Positions 23,129 to 31,733 of a DNA stretch of 43,412 bases are shown piece after piece; positions within the stretch are counted from its first letter, which is position 1; each line of letters opens with the position of its first letter. The notes beneath the pieces are model-generated. The model saw only the letters and a list, made by a program, of their open reading frames with translations. It was not told where the DNA came from and did not search any database. This stretch comes from JARRNJ01 sp037385045 (GTDB lineage Bacteria > Pseudomonadota > Gammaproteobacteria > JASBUN01), in the NCBI GenBank assembly GCA_037385045.1, contig JARRNJ010000010.1, forward strand, positions 1 through 43,412, in the 5' to 3' direction. The position numbers and the translations under genes are program-made.

Positions 23129-24634
23129 GTGTCTCCCCAGACGATCGAAAAAGCACAGACCCTGGCGGCCGTGGATCTGGGCTCGAACAGTTTTCACATG
23201 ATCGTGGTGCGCAAGGACCACGGCGAGTTCCAGGTGCTGGACCGGATGCGGGAAATGGTGCAGCTGGGCGCCGGGCTGGATGCGCGCAACCGGCTCAGCG
23301 AGGAGTCCCGCGCCCGGGCGCTGGCGTGTCTGGAACGTTTCGGCCAGCGGCTGCGGGCGCTGCCCCGCGGCAGCGTGCGGGTGGTCGGCACCAATACGTT
23401 GCGCAAGGCGCGCGGCGCTGCGGGATTCATCCGCGAAGCCGAACAGACCCTGGGGCATCCGATCCAGGTCATTTCCGGCATCGAGGAGGCGCGCCTTATT
23501 TATCTGGGGGTGTCCCACAGCCTGGCCGACAAGGGCGGGCATCGGCTGGTGGTGGACATCGGCGGCGGCAGTACCGAATTGATCATCGGCGAGCGCGCCG
23601 AGCCGATCCAGCTCGAAAGCCTGTACATGGGCTGCGTCAGCATGACCCAGCAATACTTTGCCGACGGCCCCATCAGCAAGTCGGCGCTGCGCGCGGCCGA
23701 TGTGGCCGCCGGGCTGGAACTCGAGGGAATTGCCGGAACGTTCCGAACGCTCGGCTGGACGGAGGCGGTGGGCGCCTCGGGCACCGCCAAGTCGATTGCC
23801 CGGGTGGTGGAGGAGCAAGGCTGGAGCGAGAACGGGATCAGCCGCGAGTCGCTGAAAAAGCTGCGCAAGGCGCTGCTTGACGCCGGGCATGCGAAGAAAC
23901 TGTCGCTCAAGGGGCTGACCAAGGAGCGGGCGCCGATTTTCGCCGGCGGCTTCGTGGTGCTCGCCAACACCTTCGAGGCGCTGGGCATCGAGCATATGCA
24001 GGTGTCCGAGGGCTCGCTGCGCGAGGGCGTGATTTACGACCTCATGGGCCGCATCGAGCACGAGGACGTGCGCGAGCGCAGCGTTCACGCCCTGTGCCAG
24101 CGCTATCACGTGGATCCCAACCAGGCTGCGCGGGTGGAGCGCACCGCCCTGGCATTGCTGCAGCAGGTGGCGGCCGACTGGGGACTGGAGGACGAGCACC
24201 ATGCCGCCGCCCTCGGCTGGGCGGCGCGCCTGCACGAGGTCGGCCTGGACATCGCCCACAGCCAGTTCCAGAAGCATGGCGCCTACGTGGTGGAACACGC
24301 CGACCTGCTGGGGTTTTCGCGCCAGGAACAGCAGGTGCTGGCGGCGCTGGTGCGGGGGCACCGGCGCAAACTGCCGACGGCGGTGTTCGACGCCCTGCCG
24401 AACGGCCTGGCCGAATCCGCGCTGCGTTTATGCCTGGTGCTGCGCCTGGCGGTGAAACTGCACCGCAGCCGCACCAGCAAGCCGCTGCCGGAACTGCACC
24501 TGCGGGTTACGGAAAACCGGCTGCGGCTGACGTTTCCCGACGGCTGGCTGGCGTCGCATCCGCTCACCGCCATCGACCTGGAGCGCGAACAGGACTACCT
24601 GAAAAGCGTGGATATTTCCGCCGAATTCGCCTGA
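23129..24634 (+). CDS. ppx: Exopolyphosphatase (Ppx/GppA family)
   Basis: 501 residues from GTG 23129 (MSPQTIEKAQTLAAVDLGSN), the start that gives the usual length of about 500; the longer open frame upstream lacks family character. Ppx removes terminal phosphate from polyphosphate; GppA also acts on pppGpp. Actin-like ATPase-fold motifs are AAVDLGSNSFHMIV, then LVVDIGGGSTELIIG (second phosphate loop) and VGASGTAKSIAR. An HD-like helical domain occupies the C-terminal 180 residues (AALGWAARLHEVGLDIAHS). ppk1, which makes the polymer, lies 5 kb away on the other strand. Confidence 0.93.
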   Translation: MSPQTIEKAQTLAAVDLGSNSFHMIVVRKDHGEFQVLDRMREMVQLGAGLDARNRLSEESRARALACLERFGQRLRALPRGSVRVVGTNTLRKARGAAGFIREAEQTLGHPIQVISGIEEARLIYLGVSHSLADKGGHRLVVDIGGGSTELIIGERAEPIQLESLYMGCVSMTQQYFADGPISKSALRAADVAAGLELEGIAGTFRTLGWTEAVGASGTAKSIARVVEEQGWSENGISRESLKKLRKALLDAGHAKKLSLKGLTKERAPIFAGGFVVLANTFEALGIEHMQVSEGSLREGVIYDLMGRIEHEDVRERSVHALCQRYHVDPNQAARVERTALALLQQVAADWGLEDEHHAAALGWAARLHEVGLDIAHSQFQKHGAYVVEHADLLGFSRQEQQVLAALVRGHRRKLPTAVFDALPNGLAESALRLCLVLRLAVKLHRSRTSKPLPELHLRVTENRLRLTFPDGWLASHPLTAIDLEREQDYLKSVDISAEFA

Positions 24635-24781
24635 TTCGCTACAATCCGTTGTTAATAAAGGACAATCGCCGGCCGGGAGGGAGCCCAGCCGGGCCCTTAA
24701 AGGTTTGGCGGCGGCGGCCGCTAACCTGCAATGAACGAAACGCCTGCCCCACCCCCCGGGGCCACCGCTGCCGGAGAAGCA

Positions 24782-25021
24782 ATGATGAGTGATCTGCCCG
24801 CCCTGCAAAGCGCGCTGCTCGGCATCCAACGGGGGCTGGAGGGCGTCAACAAGAACGCCTCCCAGATCGCCAGCGCCAAACAGATGGACGCGGAAAACCC
24901 GGCCGACGAGGCCAAGCCGCTGGTGGAAATGCTGGAGAACCGCAACCAGGTGGAGGCGTCGGCCAAGGTGCTGAAGACCGTCAGCGACACCATCGGTACG
25001 CTAATCGATACCAAGGCCTGA
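24782..25021 (+). CDS. Miniature flagellar rod/hook-like protein (end helices only)
   Basis: 79 residues if it starts at ATG 24782, which has GGAGAA 5 bases upstream; ATG 24785 and the earlier ATG 24731 (96 residues) are alternatives. The first part (LQSALLGIQRGLEGVNKNAS) resembles the N-terminal helix of flagellar rod and hook proteins, and the last part (LENRNQVEASAKVLKTVSD, then IGTLIDTKA) resembles their conserved C-terminal helix. In FlgB, FlgC, FlgE, FlgF and FlgG these two helices form the D0 coiled coil. The whole middle is missing here. No flagellar genes are in the window. Similar stand-alone proteins occur in other proteobacteria as I recall; their role is unknown. Confidence 0.75.
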   Translation: MMSDLPALQSALLGIQRGLEGVNKNASQIASAKQMDAENPADEAKPLVEMLENRNQVEASAKVLKTVSDTIGTLIDTKA

Positions 25022-25041
25022 GCGCCGATCCCCGCCTGCGG

Positions 25042-25932
25042 CTATTTGGGCCGCGACTTTTCCTGCCAGTACTTCGCCTTCTGCGGATCGGGCTTGACGC
25101 CCAGCTCGCCGCGGGCGTAGATGTGCGCCAGCGCCGCCATGGCATGCCGATTGCCGTTCTTGGCCGCCTCGCTGAGCCAGTGCAGGGCCTTCTTGTTGTC
25201 CTTGGTTACATCCCAGGCACCGCTTTCGTAGCGCAGCCCCAGCTCGTACTGGGCCAGCGGGTCGCCATGGGCGGCTTTCCGTTTCAGCACGTCGGCGGAC
25301 TGCTGGTAGACCATCGTGGTGTACTTCAGCACGTCGTTCACCACCGCCAGCAGGTTGATGGCGTCGCTGTGGCCGCGCGCCGCTGCGCGGCTCAACCAGT
25401 CGCGCGCCAGCTCGTTGTCCTGAGCCACGGCGTAGCCGTCGTGATACATCTTGCCGAGCAGGTACTGGGCGTCAGCATTGCCGTTCTCGCCGGCCTTGGT
25501 GAGCCAGTGCACTGCCCGTGCGGGGTTCTTCTCAACGCCAAAACCCTCCAACCGCGCCTTGCCGAGCCGGTATTGGGCCTCGGGATTGCCGGCGCGCGCG
25601 GCCTTGCGCCACCAATACACGGCGTGGCCGGGATCCTTTTCCACGCCGGTGCCGGTGGCATACAGCTTGCCCATTTCCATCTGCGCATAGGGCTGGCCGT
25701 CGCGGGCTGCGCGCAACAGCCAGTAGGCCGCCTTCTTGGCGTCCGGCTTCAGGTGGTAACGGCCCTCCAGGTAGGCCAGGCCGTAGAGCAATTGGGCGCC
25801 GGCGTCGCCTTCCACCGCCTGATGGGCGATCATTTTCAGCTCCTGGGGCGGCTCCTGCGCCGTTGCCGGCGGCGATGCCAGCACTGCGCCCAGCGAAGCG
25901 CAGACCAGGGGCAGGACATACAGCAACTTCAT
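25042..25932 (-). CDS. Secreted Sel1-repeat (SLR) protein
   Basis: 296 residues with a signal peptide (MKLLYVLPLVCASLGAVLASPPATAQ). About six Sel1-like repeats of 36 residues follow, each with the A-x-x-x-L-G-x-x-Y and A-x-x-W-x-x-x-A-A pattern (for example AQYRLGKARLEGFGVEKNPA). A non-repeat insert (YTTMVYQQSADVLKRK) separates repeats 4 and 5. SLR proteins are scaffolds for protein contacts, often in the periplasm. Its partner cannot be told from the sequence. It is followed upstream by a DUF599 gene on the same strand, 33 bases away. Confidence 0.9.
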   Translation of the reverse strand: MKLLYVLPLVCASLGAVLASPPATAQEPPQELKMIAHQAVEGDAGAQLLYGLAYLEGRYHLKPDAKKAAYWLLRAARDGQPYAQMEMGKLYATGTGVEKDPGHAVYWWRKAARAGNPEAQYRLGKARLEGFGVEKNPARAVHWLTKAGENGNADAQYLLGKMYHDGYAVAQDNELARDWLSRAAARGHSDAINLLAVVNDVLKYTTMVYQQSADVLKRKAAHGDPLAQYELGLRYESGAWDVTKDNKKALHWLSEAAKNGNRHAMAALAHIYARGELGVKPDPQKAKYWQEKSRPK

Positions 25933-25965
25933 CGGGTTCTCCGTAATCGACCGCGGTCGCGCCGC

Positions 25966-26640
25966 CTAGCGGTCGCGCGGTGCGCGGTCCACATGATACA
26001 GCACGGCGATCAACACCACGGTGGCTGAAATCATGAAGTGGGGGCCGAACAGCCAGAAAACCAGCGGCACGGCGAAATAGTAGGCGCGCATGCCGACGCT
26101 GTAATAGCGTCCGGCGCGGTTCAGATGCAGGGCCACCGTATGGGGGGTGATGGCCGCCGGTCGCCGTTCGGCCGGCACCGCCAGCAGGAAGCCGACGTGG
26201 TGGAACAGGCGCACCGCCATGGCAAAGCTGAAGAAAGCCACCAGGAAATCGGACAGCAGGAACAGCACTTTGGCGATCCACACCCCCGGATGCAAGGAGC
26301 CCAACACGTTGAGGTGATGCCAGGAGGTGGTCAGCTTCTCCGATTGGCCGCTCAGGGTCAGGGTTCCCATCACCAGCAACACCGCGGTCGACGCGAAGAA
26401 GGTGGCGGCCATGGTGGAATTGCGCAGCGTCTGCACGCCCAGAATGCCCTTGGCCTCGTCTTCCATGATGCCGTGGACCCACGCCTGGCGCGCCGTGTGG
26501 GTGACGCTTTGGAAGGTGTAGAGCGGGTTGCGACGCAGCTTCAACCGCAGGTAGATGTGATAGCACGCCAGCAGCACCGCGCTGATGGCGAGGCTGACGA
26601 AGTCGGTGAGGTATTCTTCCAACCAGTGTACGGTGGACAT
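25966..26640 (-). CDS. DUF599 family membrane protein
   Basis: 224 residues, four to five transmembrane segments (about 14-30, 82-100, 125-150, 180-215). The N-terminal YHIYLRLKLRRNPLYTFQSV and VHGIMEDEAKGILGVQTLRN are typical of DUF599, a family of bacterial inner-membrane proteins without known function. The start ATG at 26640 is supported by a TATAAT box upstream. It probably shares a transcript with the downstream Sel1-repeat gene. Confidence 0.88.
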   Translation of the reverse strand: MSTVHWLEEYLTDFVSLAISAVLLACYHIYLRLKLRRNPLYTFQSVTHTARQAWVHGIMEDEAKGILGVQTLRNSTMAATFFASTAVLLVMGTLTLSGQSEKLTTSWHHLNVLGSLHPGVWIAKVLFLLSDFLVAFFSFAMAVRLFHHVGFLLAVPAERRPAAITPHTVALHLNRAGRYYSVGMRAYYFAVPLVFWLFGPHFMISATVVLIAVLYHVDRAPRDR

Positions 26641-26675
26641 GGCGTCGGCGTTAGCGGCTGCGGGCCCGGCGCGCG

Positions 26676-26681
26676 ATTATA
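26676..26681 (-). promoter_or_regulatory. -10 box upstream of the DUF599 gene
   Basis: A perfect TATAAT on the minus strand (complement of ATTATA), 36 bases upstream of the ATG at 26640. No good -35 is visible at 16-18 bp. It likely drives the DUF599 and Sel1-repeat genes. Confidence 0.45.
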
Positions 26682-26722
26682 CCTGAACGGTGCTTTTCCT
26701 GCAGTAAAAGCGTGGAAACGCG

Positions 26723-27670
26723 CTAGAGTGCGTCGATCAGCTGCTCCATGCGCCGGCGTTGGGACCGGTCGGGCAGGCGGCCGTAGCCTGCATCCATATT
26801 GTCCACCAGGTGCCGCGGCTTGTCGGTGGCGGGGATGGCACAGGTGACCGCCGGGTGTGACAGCACGTACTTGAGGAACAGCTGCGCCCAGCTGTGACAG
26901 TCGAAGTCGGCACACCACTGCGGCAGCGGCCGGCCCCGCACCCGGCGGAACAGGCTGCCGCGGGCGAAGGGCCGGTTGACGATGACGGCGATGCGGCGCT
27001 CGGCTGCCAGCGGCAGCAACCGCTGTGCCGCATCGCGCTCGGCCAGGGAATAGTTGAGCTGCACGAAATCCAGCGGCTGGCGGCGCAGCACCCGTTCCAA
27101 CTCGTCGTAGGCTCCGCGGTGGTAATGGGTGACACCCAGGTAGCGCACCCGCCCCGCTTCCTTCCAGGCGCGCAGCGTCGCCAGCTGGGTGTCGGTGTCG
27201 ACCAGATTGTGCACCTGAATCAGGTCCAGCCGTTCGCTGCGCAGCCGGCGCATGGACTGCTGCATTTGGCGGATGCCGGCCTCGCGGCCGCTGGTCCAGA
27301 CCTTGGTGGCCAGGAACAGTTCCCGCCGGACGCCGAGCCCGGCGCTGAGATCGCCGACCACGGTTTCGGCGCTGCCGTACATGGGCGAGGTGTCCACCAG
27401 CGTGCCGCCGTAGGCAATGAACCGCCGCAAGACTTCGCGCAAGGGTCCGCGCTCGGCCGGCGACGCGCCCACGTCGAAGGTGCGCGAGGTGCCGAGCCCG
27501 ATCGCAGGCAGCAATTCGCCGCTGGCGGGGATCGGCCGCTGGAGCATGGACTGCGGCCGCGGGGCCGCACGCCCGGGGCGCCACATCACGCCCACCGCGC
27601 CTGCGGCCAGCAGGCGCAGGGCGTTGCGCCGTGAGATCCCTGGAGGGCGGTCGCCCGGGTTCCTGGCCAT
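26723..27670 (-). CDS. Aldo/keto reductase with a Tat signal
   Basis: 315 residues from ATG 27670. The N-terminus has a twin-arginine signal (SRRNALRLLAAGAVGVMW, Arg-Arg near residues 14-15), so export in folded form is predicted. The aldo/keto reductase barrel follows. LVDTSPMYGSAE holds the catalytic Asp and Tyr, FLATKVW the Lys, and LDLIQVHNL the His, so the tetrad is complete. FLKYVLSHPAVTCAIPATDK is the cofactor-side signature. Substrate unknown. It ends the leftward block that begins at the transporter gene, 63 bases upstream. Confidence 0.9.
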   Translation of the reverse strand: MARNPGDRPPGISRRNALRLLAAGAVGVMWRPGRAAPRPQSMLQRPIPASGELLPAIGLGTSRTFDVGASPAERGPLREVLRRFIAYGGTLVDTSPMYGSAETVVGDLSAGLGVRRELFLATKVWTSGREAGIRQMQQSMRRLRSERLDLIQVHNLVDTDTQLATLRAWKEAGRVRYLGVTHYHRGAYDELERVLRRQPLDFVQLNYSLAERDAAQRLLPLAAERRIAVIVNRPFARGSLFRRVRGRPLPQWCADFDCHSWAQLFLKYVLSHPAVTCAIPATDKPRHLVDNMDAGYGRLPDRSQRRRMEQLIDAL

Positions 27671-27733
27671 GGCACACCTCACACTGGCGGGGGTTCATTA
27701 AGGAGAGCTTAGATCACCCGGCGCTGCTGCGGA

Positions 27734-29023
27734 CTATCGTGGCAATCGACTGCGCAGGCGTTCGTGGCGCCGCCCCAAAAGGACGCCGTTGGCGAGCCAC
27801 AGCGCCGCGATGGGCACGGCGATCCAGGCCATTGCCGAAAGGCTCAGGCCCAGCTCGCGCAGGCCGCCGAACAGCCAGCCGCTGGCGGCATCGCCGCCGC
27901 GGTAGACCACGGTGTCGATGAAATTCTTGGCCTTGTACTTGGTTTCGGTATCCACCACCGTGAACAGCACCTCCCGCGCAGGGCGCGTGAGGGCATAATT
28001 GCCGGCCCGCCTTACCACCTGGAATACCACCAACACCACCAGCAGCGGGGCGGCCGCCAACAGCGTGAAGCCGCCCAGCACCAACACCGGGATCGCGCCC
28101 AGGGCCACGCTCAGCCGGAAGCGGCTCATGACCCGGCCGCTGACCAGCACCTGGGTGGCGATGGTCAGCACGTTGACCGCCAGGTCGATGGACGCGAACA
28201 GGGTGGTGCGCCGCCCGGGGTCGTCGTAGGCCGCCTTGACGATGTTGGCCTGTTCGAAATAGAGGAATGTCGACAGGGTGGTGAACAGCAGCACGAAGGT
28301 GCATACGCCAAGCAGGTAAGGTGAGCCGGCCACCAGCCGCACGCCGGCCAGGACGCCGCCGCCCAGGGGCTGCTCCCGGGTGGCGGTGCGGTCCGCGCGC
28401 ATCCGCGCCAGCAGCCGGTGGATACAGAACGTCGCCGCCAGCAGCAGGGCCGCCGACACCGGCAGCAGATGTACCGGCCCGAGCCGCGTGGCCAGGGCGG
28501 CGGTCAGGGCCGGCCCGGCGATGGCACCGGCGCTGCCGCCGGCGGCGATGAATCCGAACAGCCGCCGCGCCTGCTCGTTGCGGTACAGGTCGGCCATGAA
28601 ACTCCAGAACACCGACACCACGAACAGGTTGAACACACTGGTCCAGACGAAGAAGCCCCGCGCCAGCCCGGCGCGGGGGATCCCCGTTTGGAACAGGGCG
28701 TAGAACAGCACGATGTTGACGACGAAAAAGTAGTACACCAGCGGCATGAACACCCGCCGCGGCAGCCGGGCCGTCACCATACCGAAGGCCGGCACGGCCG
28801 CCAGCATGGCCACGAAAGTGGCGGTGAACACCCAGGGCAGGTTCTGGATGCCGCCGGCGATGCCCATTTCATCGCGCAGCGGCCGCAGGATGTAATAGCT
28901 GCACAACAGGCAAAAGAAGTAGGCGAATGACCACAGCAGGGCGCGCACCTCGTCGGGGCGCACATTCACCAGGCGTTCGAGCAGCCGTGCGACGGCGGCG
29001 GCGCGGGATTTCGGCTCGGGCAC
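27734..29023 (-). CDS. ADP/ATP-carrier-like (Npt1/Npt2-type) transporter
   Basis: 429 residues with about twelve transmembrane helices. The segment FCLLCSYYILRPLRDEMGI near residues 37-55 is characteristic of bacterial relatives of the NTP/NDP exchangers of rickettsiae and chlamydiae. VLFTVVDTETKYKAKNFIDT also fits. In free-living bacteria these proteins are common but their substrate is not known, so nucleotide exchange should not be assumed. Broader annotation would call it an MFS transporter. It lies upstream of the Tat-linked reductase on the same strand. Confidence 0.85.
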   Translation of the reverse strand: MPEPKSRAAAVARLLERLVNVRPDEVRALLWSFAYFFCLLCSYYILRPLRDEMGIAGGIQNLPWVFTATFVAMLAAVPAFGMVTARLPRRVFMPLVYYFFVVNIVLFYALFQTGIPRAGLARGFFVWTSVFNLFVVSVFWSFMADLYRNEQARRLFGFIAAGGSAGAIAGPALTAALATRLGPVHLLPVSAALLLAATFCIHRLLARMRADRTATREQPLGGGVLAGVRLVAGSPYLLGVCTFVLLFTTLSTFLYFEQANIVKAAYDDPGRRTTLFASIDLAVNVLTIATQVLVSGRVMSRFRLSVALGAIPVLVLGGFTLLAAAPLLVVLVVFQVVRRAGNYALTRPAREVLFTVVDTETKYKAKNFIDTVVYRGGDAASGWLFGGLRELGLSLSAMAWIAVPIAALWLANGVLLGRRHERLRSRLPR

Positions 29024-29103
29024 GTTGGTTATGGCGGTGGCACGCGCAAGGCGCCTATCAGCGCAATTCTAGCGCGCCAATGCTGCGTCCGGGCGCGGCC
29101 GGA

Positions 29104-29529
29104 TCACGCGTCCTGGCCCGGCCTGGGGGGCGGCTGCCGCCAGACCGGGTCGCGGAAGGCGTAGAGGAACAGTCCGACGAAATACGGCAGCAGGAACGCC
29201 CAGACGCCGAAGGTGAGCAGCGCCAGGTCCCGGTGGGTGGCGAGATAGTCCTGCACGGCGGTCCAGGTGCGCAGCATGGGGTAGAGGCTTACCGCGACCT
29301 GGCTGAACAGCGCCAGCGCGAAGGCCGCCACCCACAGCCAGCGGCCGACGATCCGCCGCCGGTAGGCGTAGCCGAACAGTCCCACCAGGCCCAGGGCGGC
29401 GCTCAGGAACGCCAGTTTCTCATCCCAGCCGGCCGCGGCCGCCTGGCGCGGCGTGTGAAACGTCCAGAACGCCGCCACGGCCAGGAAGGCCGCATAGGCG
29501 CCGGCGTAGATTTTCCAGAAGCGTCGCAT
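29104..29529 (-). CDS. Small four-helix membrane protein, unknown function
   Basis: 141 residues with four predicted transmembrane segments: YAGAYAAFLAVAAFWTF, LAFLSAALGLVGLFGYAY, WLWVAAFALALFSQVAVSL and LLTFGVWAFLLPYFVGLFLY. The tail is short and proline-rich. No family is recognised. It sits between ppk1 and the transporter gene on the same strand. Confidence 0.75.
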   Translation of the reverse strand: MRRFWKIYAGAYAAFLAVAAFWTFHTPRQAAAAGWDEKLAFLSAALGLVGLFGYAYRRRIVGRWLWVAAFALALFSQVAVSLYPMLRTWTAVQDYLATHRDLALLTFGVWAFLLPYFVGLFLYAFRDPVWRQPPPRPGQDA

Positions 29530-29623
29530 GCAATCATCGATTCCGGGTGGAGCGCGTCACCGCCGGCGGCATCGTACCACCGCGCTGCGGCGCGGCAGCC
29601 AGACGCCGGGGGCGTTCCAATGA

Positions 29624-31699
29624 TCAGCTCAGTTTGGCCAGCTTTTCCAGCAGGATCTGCTGGGCCGTGCGCGGCTTCTGGCTGCCGTGCTTGGTCCGCT
29701 TGTAGGTGCCGTCGCTCTGCAGAATCCAGGCCTGGGTGTTGTCGGCCAGATAGGTCATCAGGCCGTCCTGCACCACCCGATTGCGCAGGTTCTCCTCCTC
29801 GATCGGGAAGCAGGTTTCCACGCGGCGGAAGAAGTTGCGGTCCATCCAGTCGGCGCTGGCGCAGAATACCTTGGGATCGCCGCCGTTGTGAAAATAGTAG
29901 ATGCGCGTGTGTTCGAGGAAGCGCCCGACAATGGAGCGCACGGTGATGTTGTCGGACACGCCGGGGACCCCGGCGCGCAGGCAGCAGGCGCCGCGCACGA
30001 TGAGATCGATCTTCACCCCGGCCTGAGACGCCTGGTACAACGCGCGGATGATCTTCGGTTCGACCAGTGCATTGAGCTTGGCGATGATGCGCGCCTCCTT
30101 GCCGGCGGCGGCCCGTTCGGCCTCGGCCTCGATCAGCGCCAGCAGCATCTTGTGCAGGGTGAACGGCGACTGCAGCAGCTTTTTCAGCTTGGTGGCGCGT
30201 CCCAGACCGGTGAGCTGGAGGAACAGCCGGTGTACGTCCTCGCCGAACGCCCGGTCGCAGGTCATCAGCCCAATGTCGGTGTAGACCCGCGCGGTGCCGA
30301 CGTGATAGTTGCCGGTGCCCAGGTGCACGTAACGGCGCAGGCGCCGTCCTTCGCGGCGCACCACCAGCAGCATCTTGGCGTGGGTCTTGTGGCCGACCAC
30401 GCCGTAGACCACGTGGGCGCCGGCATCCTGCAGGCTGGTGGCCAGCTCGATGTTGGCCTCCTCGTCGAAGCGGGCGCGCAGTTCGACGATCACCGTGACT
30501 TCCTTGCCGGCGCGGGCCGCCTCCACCAGCGCCTGCACCACCTGCGAGTCGGTGCCGGTGCGGTACAGGGTCTGTTTGATGGCCAGGACGTTGGGATCGG
30601 CGGCCGCCTGGCGCACCAGGTCGAGCACCGGCACGAACGATTCGAAGGGGTGGTGCAACAGCACGTCGCCGTGGCGGACGACCTCGAACAGGTTCGTATC
30701 ATTGAGCAGCCGCTTCGGTACGCCCGGGGTGAACGGCGGGTACTTCAGGTCCGCCCGGTCCACCATGTCGTAGACCGCCAGCAGGCGGTTGAGGTTGACC
30801 GGGCCGTTGACGCGAAACAGGTCGTCGGGGCCGAGCTTGAACTCCTGCAACAGGAACTCGGCCATCTCCTGGCTGCACTTGTCGGCCACCTCCAGGCGCA
30901 CCGTGTCACCGAGGCGGCGCGCCGACAGCTGACCTTTCAACGCCCGCATCAGGTCGTCGATCTCCTCCTCGTCGACGAACAGGTCGGAGTCGCGGGTGGC
31001 GCGGAACTGGTGGCAGCCGCTGACGTTCATGCCGGGGAACAGGTCCGAGACGTGGGCATGGATCACCGAACTCAGGAACACGAACGCATGGCTGCCGCCC
31101 GACAGGGAATCCGGCAGGCGGATCACCCGCGGCAGCGAGCGCGGCGCCTGCACGATGGCCGCGCGGCTTTCGCGCCCGAAGGCATCCTTGCCCTCCAGGG
31201 AAACGATGAAGTTGAGGCTCTTGTTCAACACCCGCGGGAACGGGTGGGCCGGGTCCAGGCCCAGGGGGCTGAGCACCGGCAGCAGCTCGTTGTTGAAATA
31301 GCGCTTGATCCAGCTGGCCTGTTTCTGGGTCCAGCGGTCGCGGCGCAGGAAGCGGATCTTCTGCCGCGCCAGCTCCGGGATCAGCACCTCATTGAGCACC
31401 CGGTACTGCTCTTCGACCAGCTTGTGCGCCTCGCTGCGGATCCGGTCCAGGGCCACCTCCGGGGTCAACCCGTCGGCTTCGGTTTTCACCGACTGCAGGG
31501 CCTCCAGGTGCTTGAGTCCGGCGACGCGGATTTCGAAGAACTCGTCGAGGTTGGTGCTGGAGATGCACAGGAACCGCAGCCGCTCCAGCAGCGGCGTCTG
31601 CTCGTCCCTGGCCTGGTGCAGCACCCGCCACTGAAACTGCAGCAGGCTCAGCTCCCGGTTGATATACAGCTCCGGGTTGTTGAGATTGGGTGCGTCCAT
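29624..31699 (-). CDS. ppk1: Polyphosphate kinase 1
   Basis: 691 residues (E. coli Ppk 688). It makes polyphosphate from ATP at the inner membrane face. The N-domain opens with YINRELSLLQFQWRVL. The catalytic phospholipase D-like halves contain VGHKTHAKMLLVVRREG with the autophosphorylated histidine region, YVHLGTGNYH, and in the second half DLIVRGACCLRAGVPG. The ATG at 31699 is chosen; TTG at 31702 is just upstream. It follows hemB by 34 bases and may be read from the same transcript. Confidence 0.97.
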   Translation of the reverse strand: MDAPNLNNPELYINRELSLLQFQWRVLHQARDEQTPLLERLRFLCISSTNLDEFFEIRVAGLKHLEALQSVKTEADGLTPEVALDRIRSEAHKLVEEQYRVLNEVLIPELARQKIRFLRRDRWTQKQASWIKRYFNNELLPVLSPLGLDPAHPFPRVLNKSLNFIVSLEGKDAFGRESRAAIVQAPRSLPRVIRLPDSLSGGSHAFVFLSSVIHAHVSDLFPGMNVSGCHQFRATRDSDLFVDEEEIDDLMRALKGQLSARRLGDTVRLEVADKCSQEMAEFLLQEFKLGPDDLFRVNGPVNLNRLLAVYDMVDRADLKYPPFTPGVPKRLLNDTNLFEVVRHGDVLLHHPFESFVPVLDLVRQAAADPNVLAIKQTLYRTGTDSQVVQALVEAARAGKEVTVIVELRARFDEEANIELATSLQDAGAHVVYGVVGHKTHAKMLLVVRREGRRLRRYVHLGTGNYHVGTARVYTDIGLMTCDRAFGEDVHRLFLQLTGLGRATKLKKLLQSPFTLHKMLLALIEAEAERAAAGKEARIIAKLNALVEPKIIRALYQASQAGVKIDLIVRGACCLRAGVPGVSDNITVRSIVGRFLEHTRIYYFHNGGDPKVFCASADWMDRNFFRRVETCFPIEEENLRNRVVQDGLMTYLADNTQAWILQSDGTYKRTKHGSQKPRTAQQILLEKLAKLS

Positions 31700-31733
31700 C
31701 AATCGAGTTTATGACAAAAATACGTCAACTGTG

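Noticed and set aside
29687..31714. A 675-codon open frame opposite ppk1
   Set aside because: Antisense shadow; ppk1 is certain from its motifs, and the antisense product resembles nothing.
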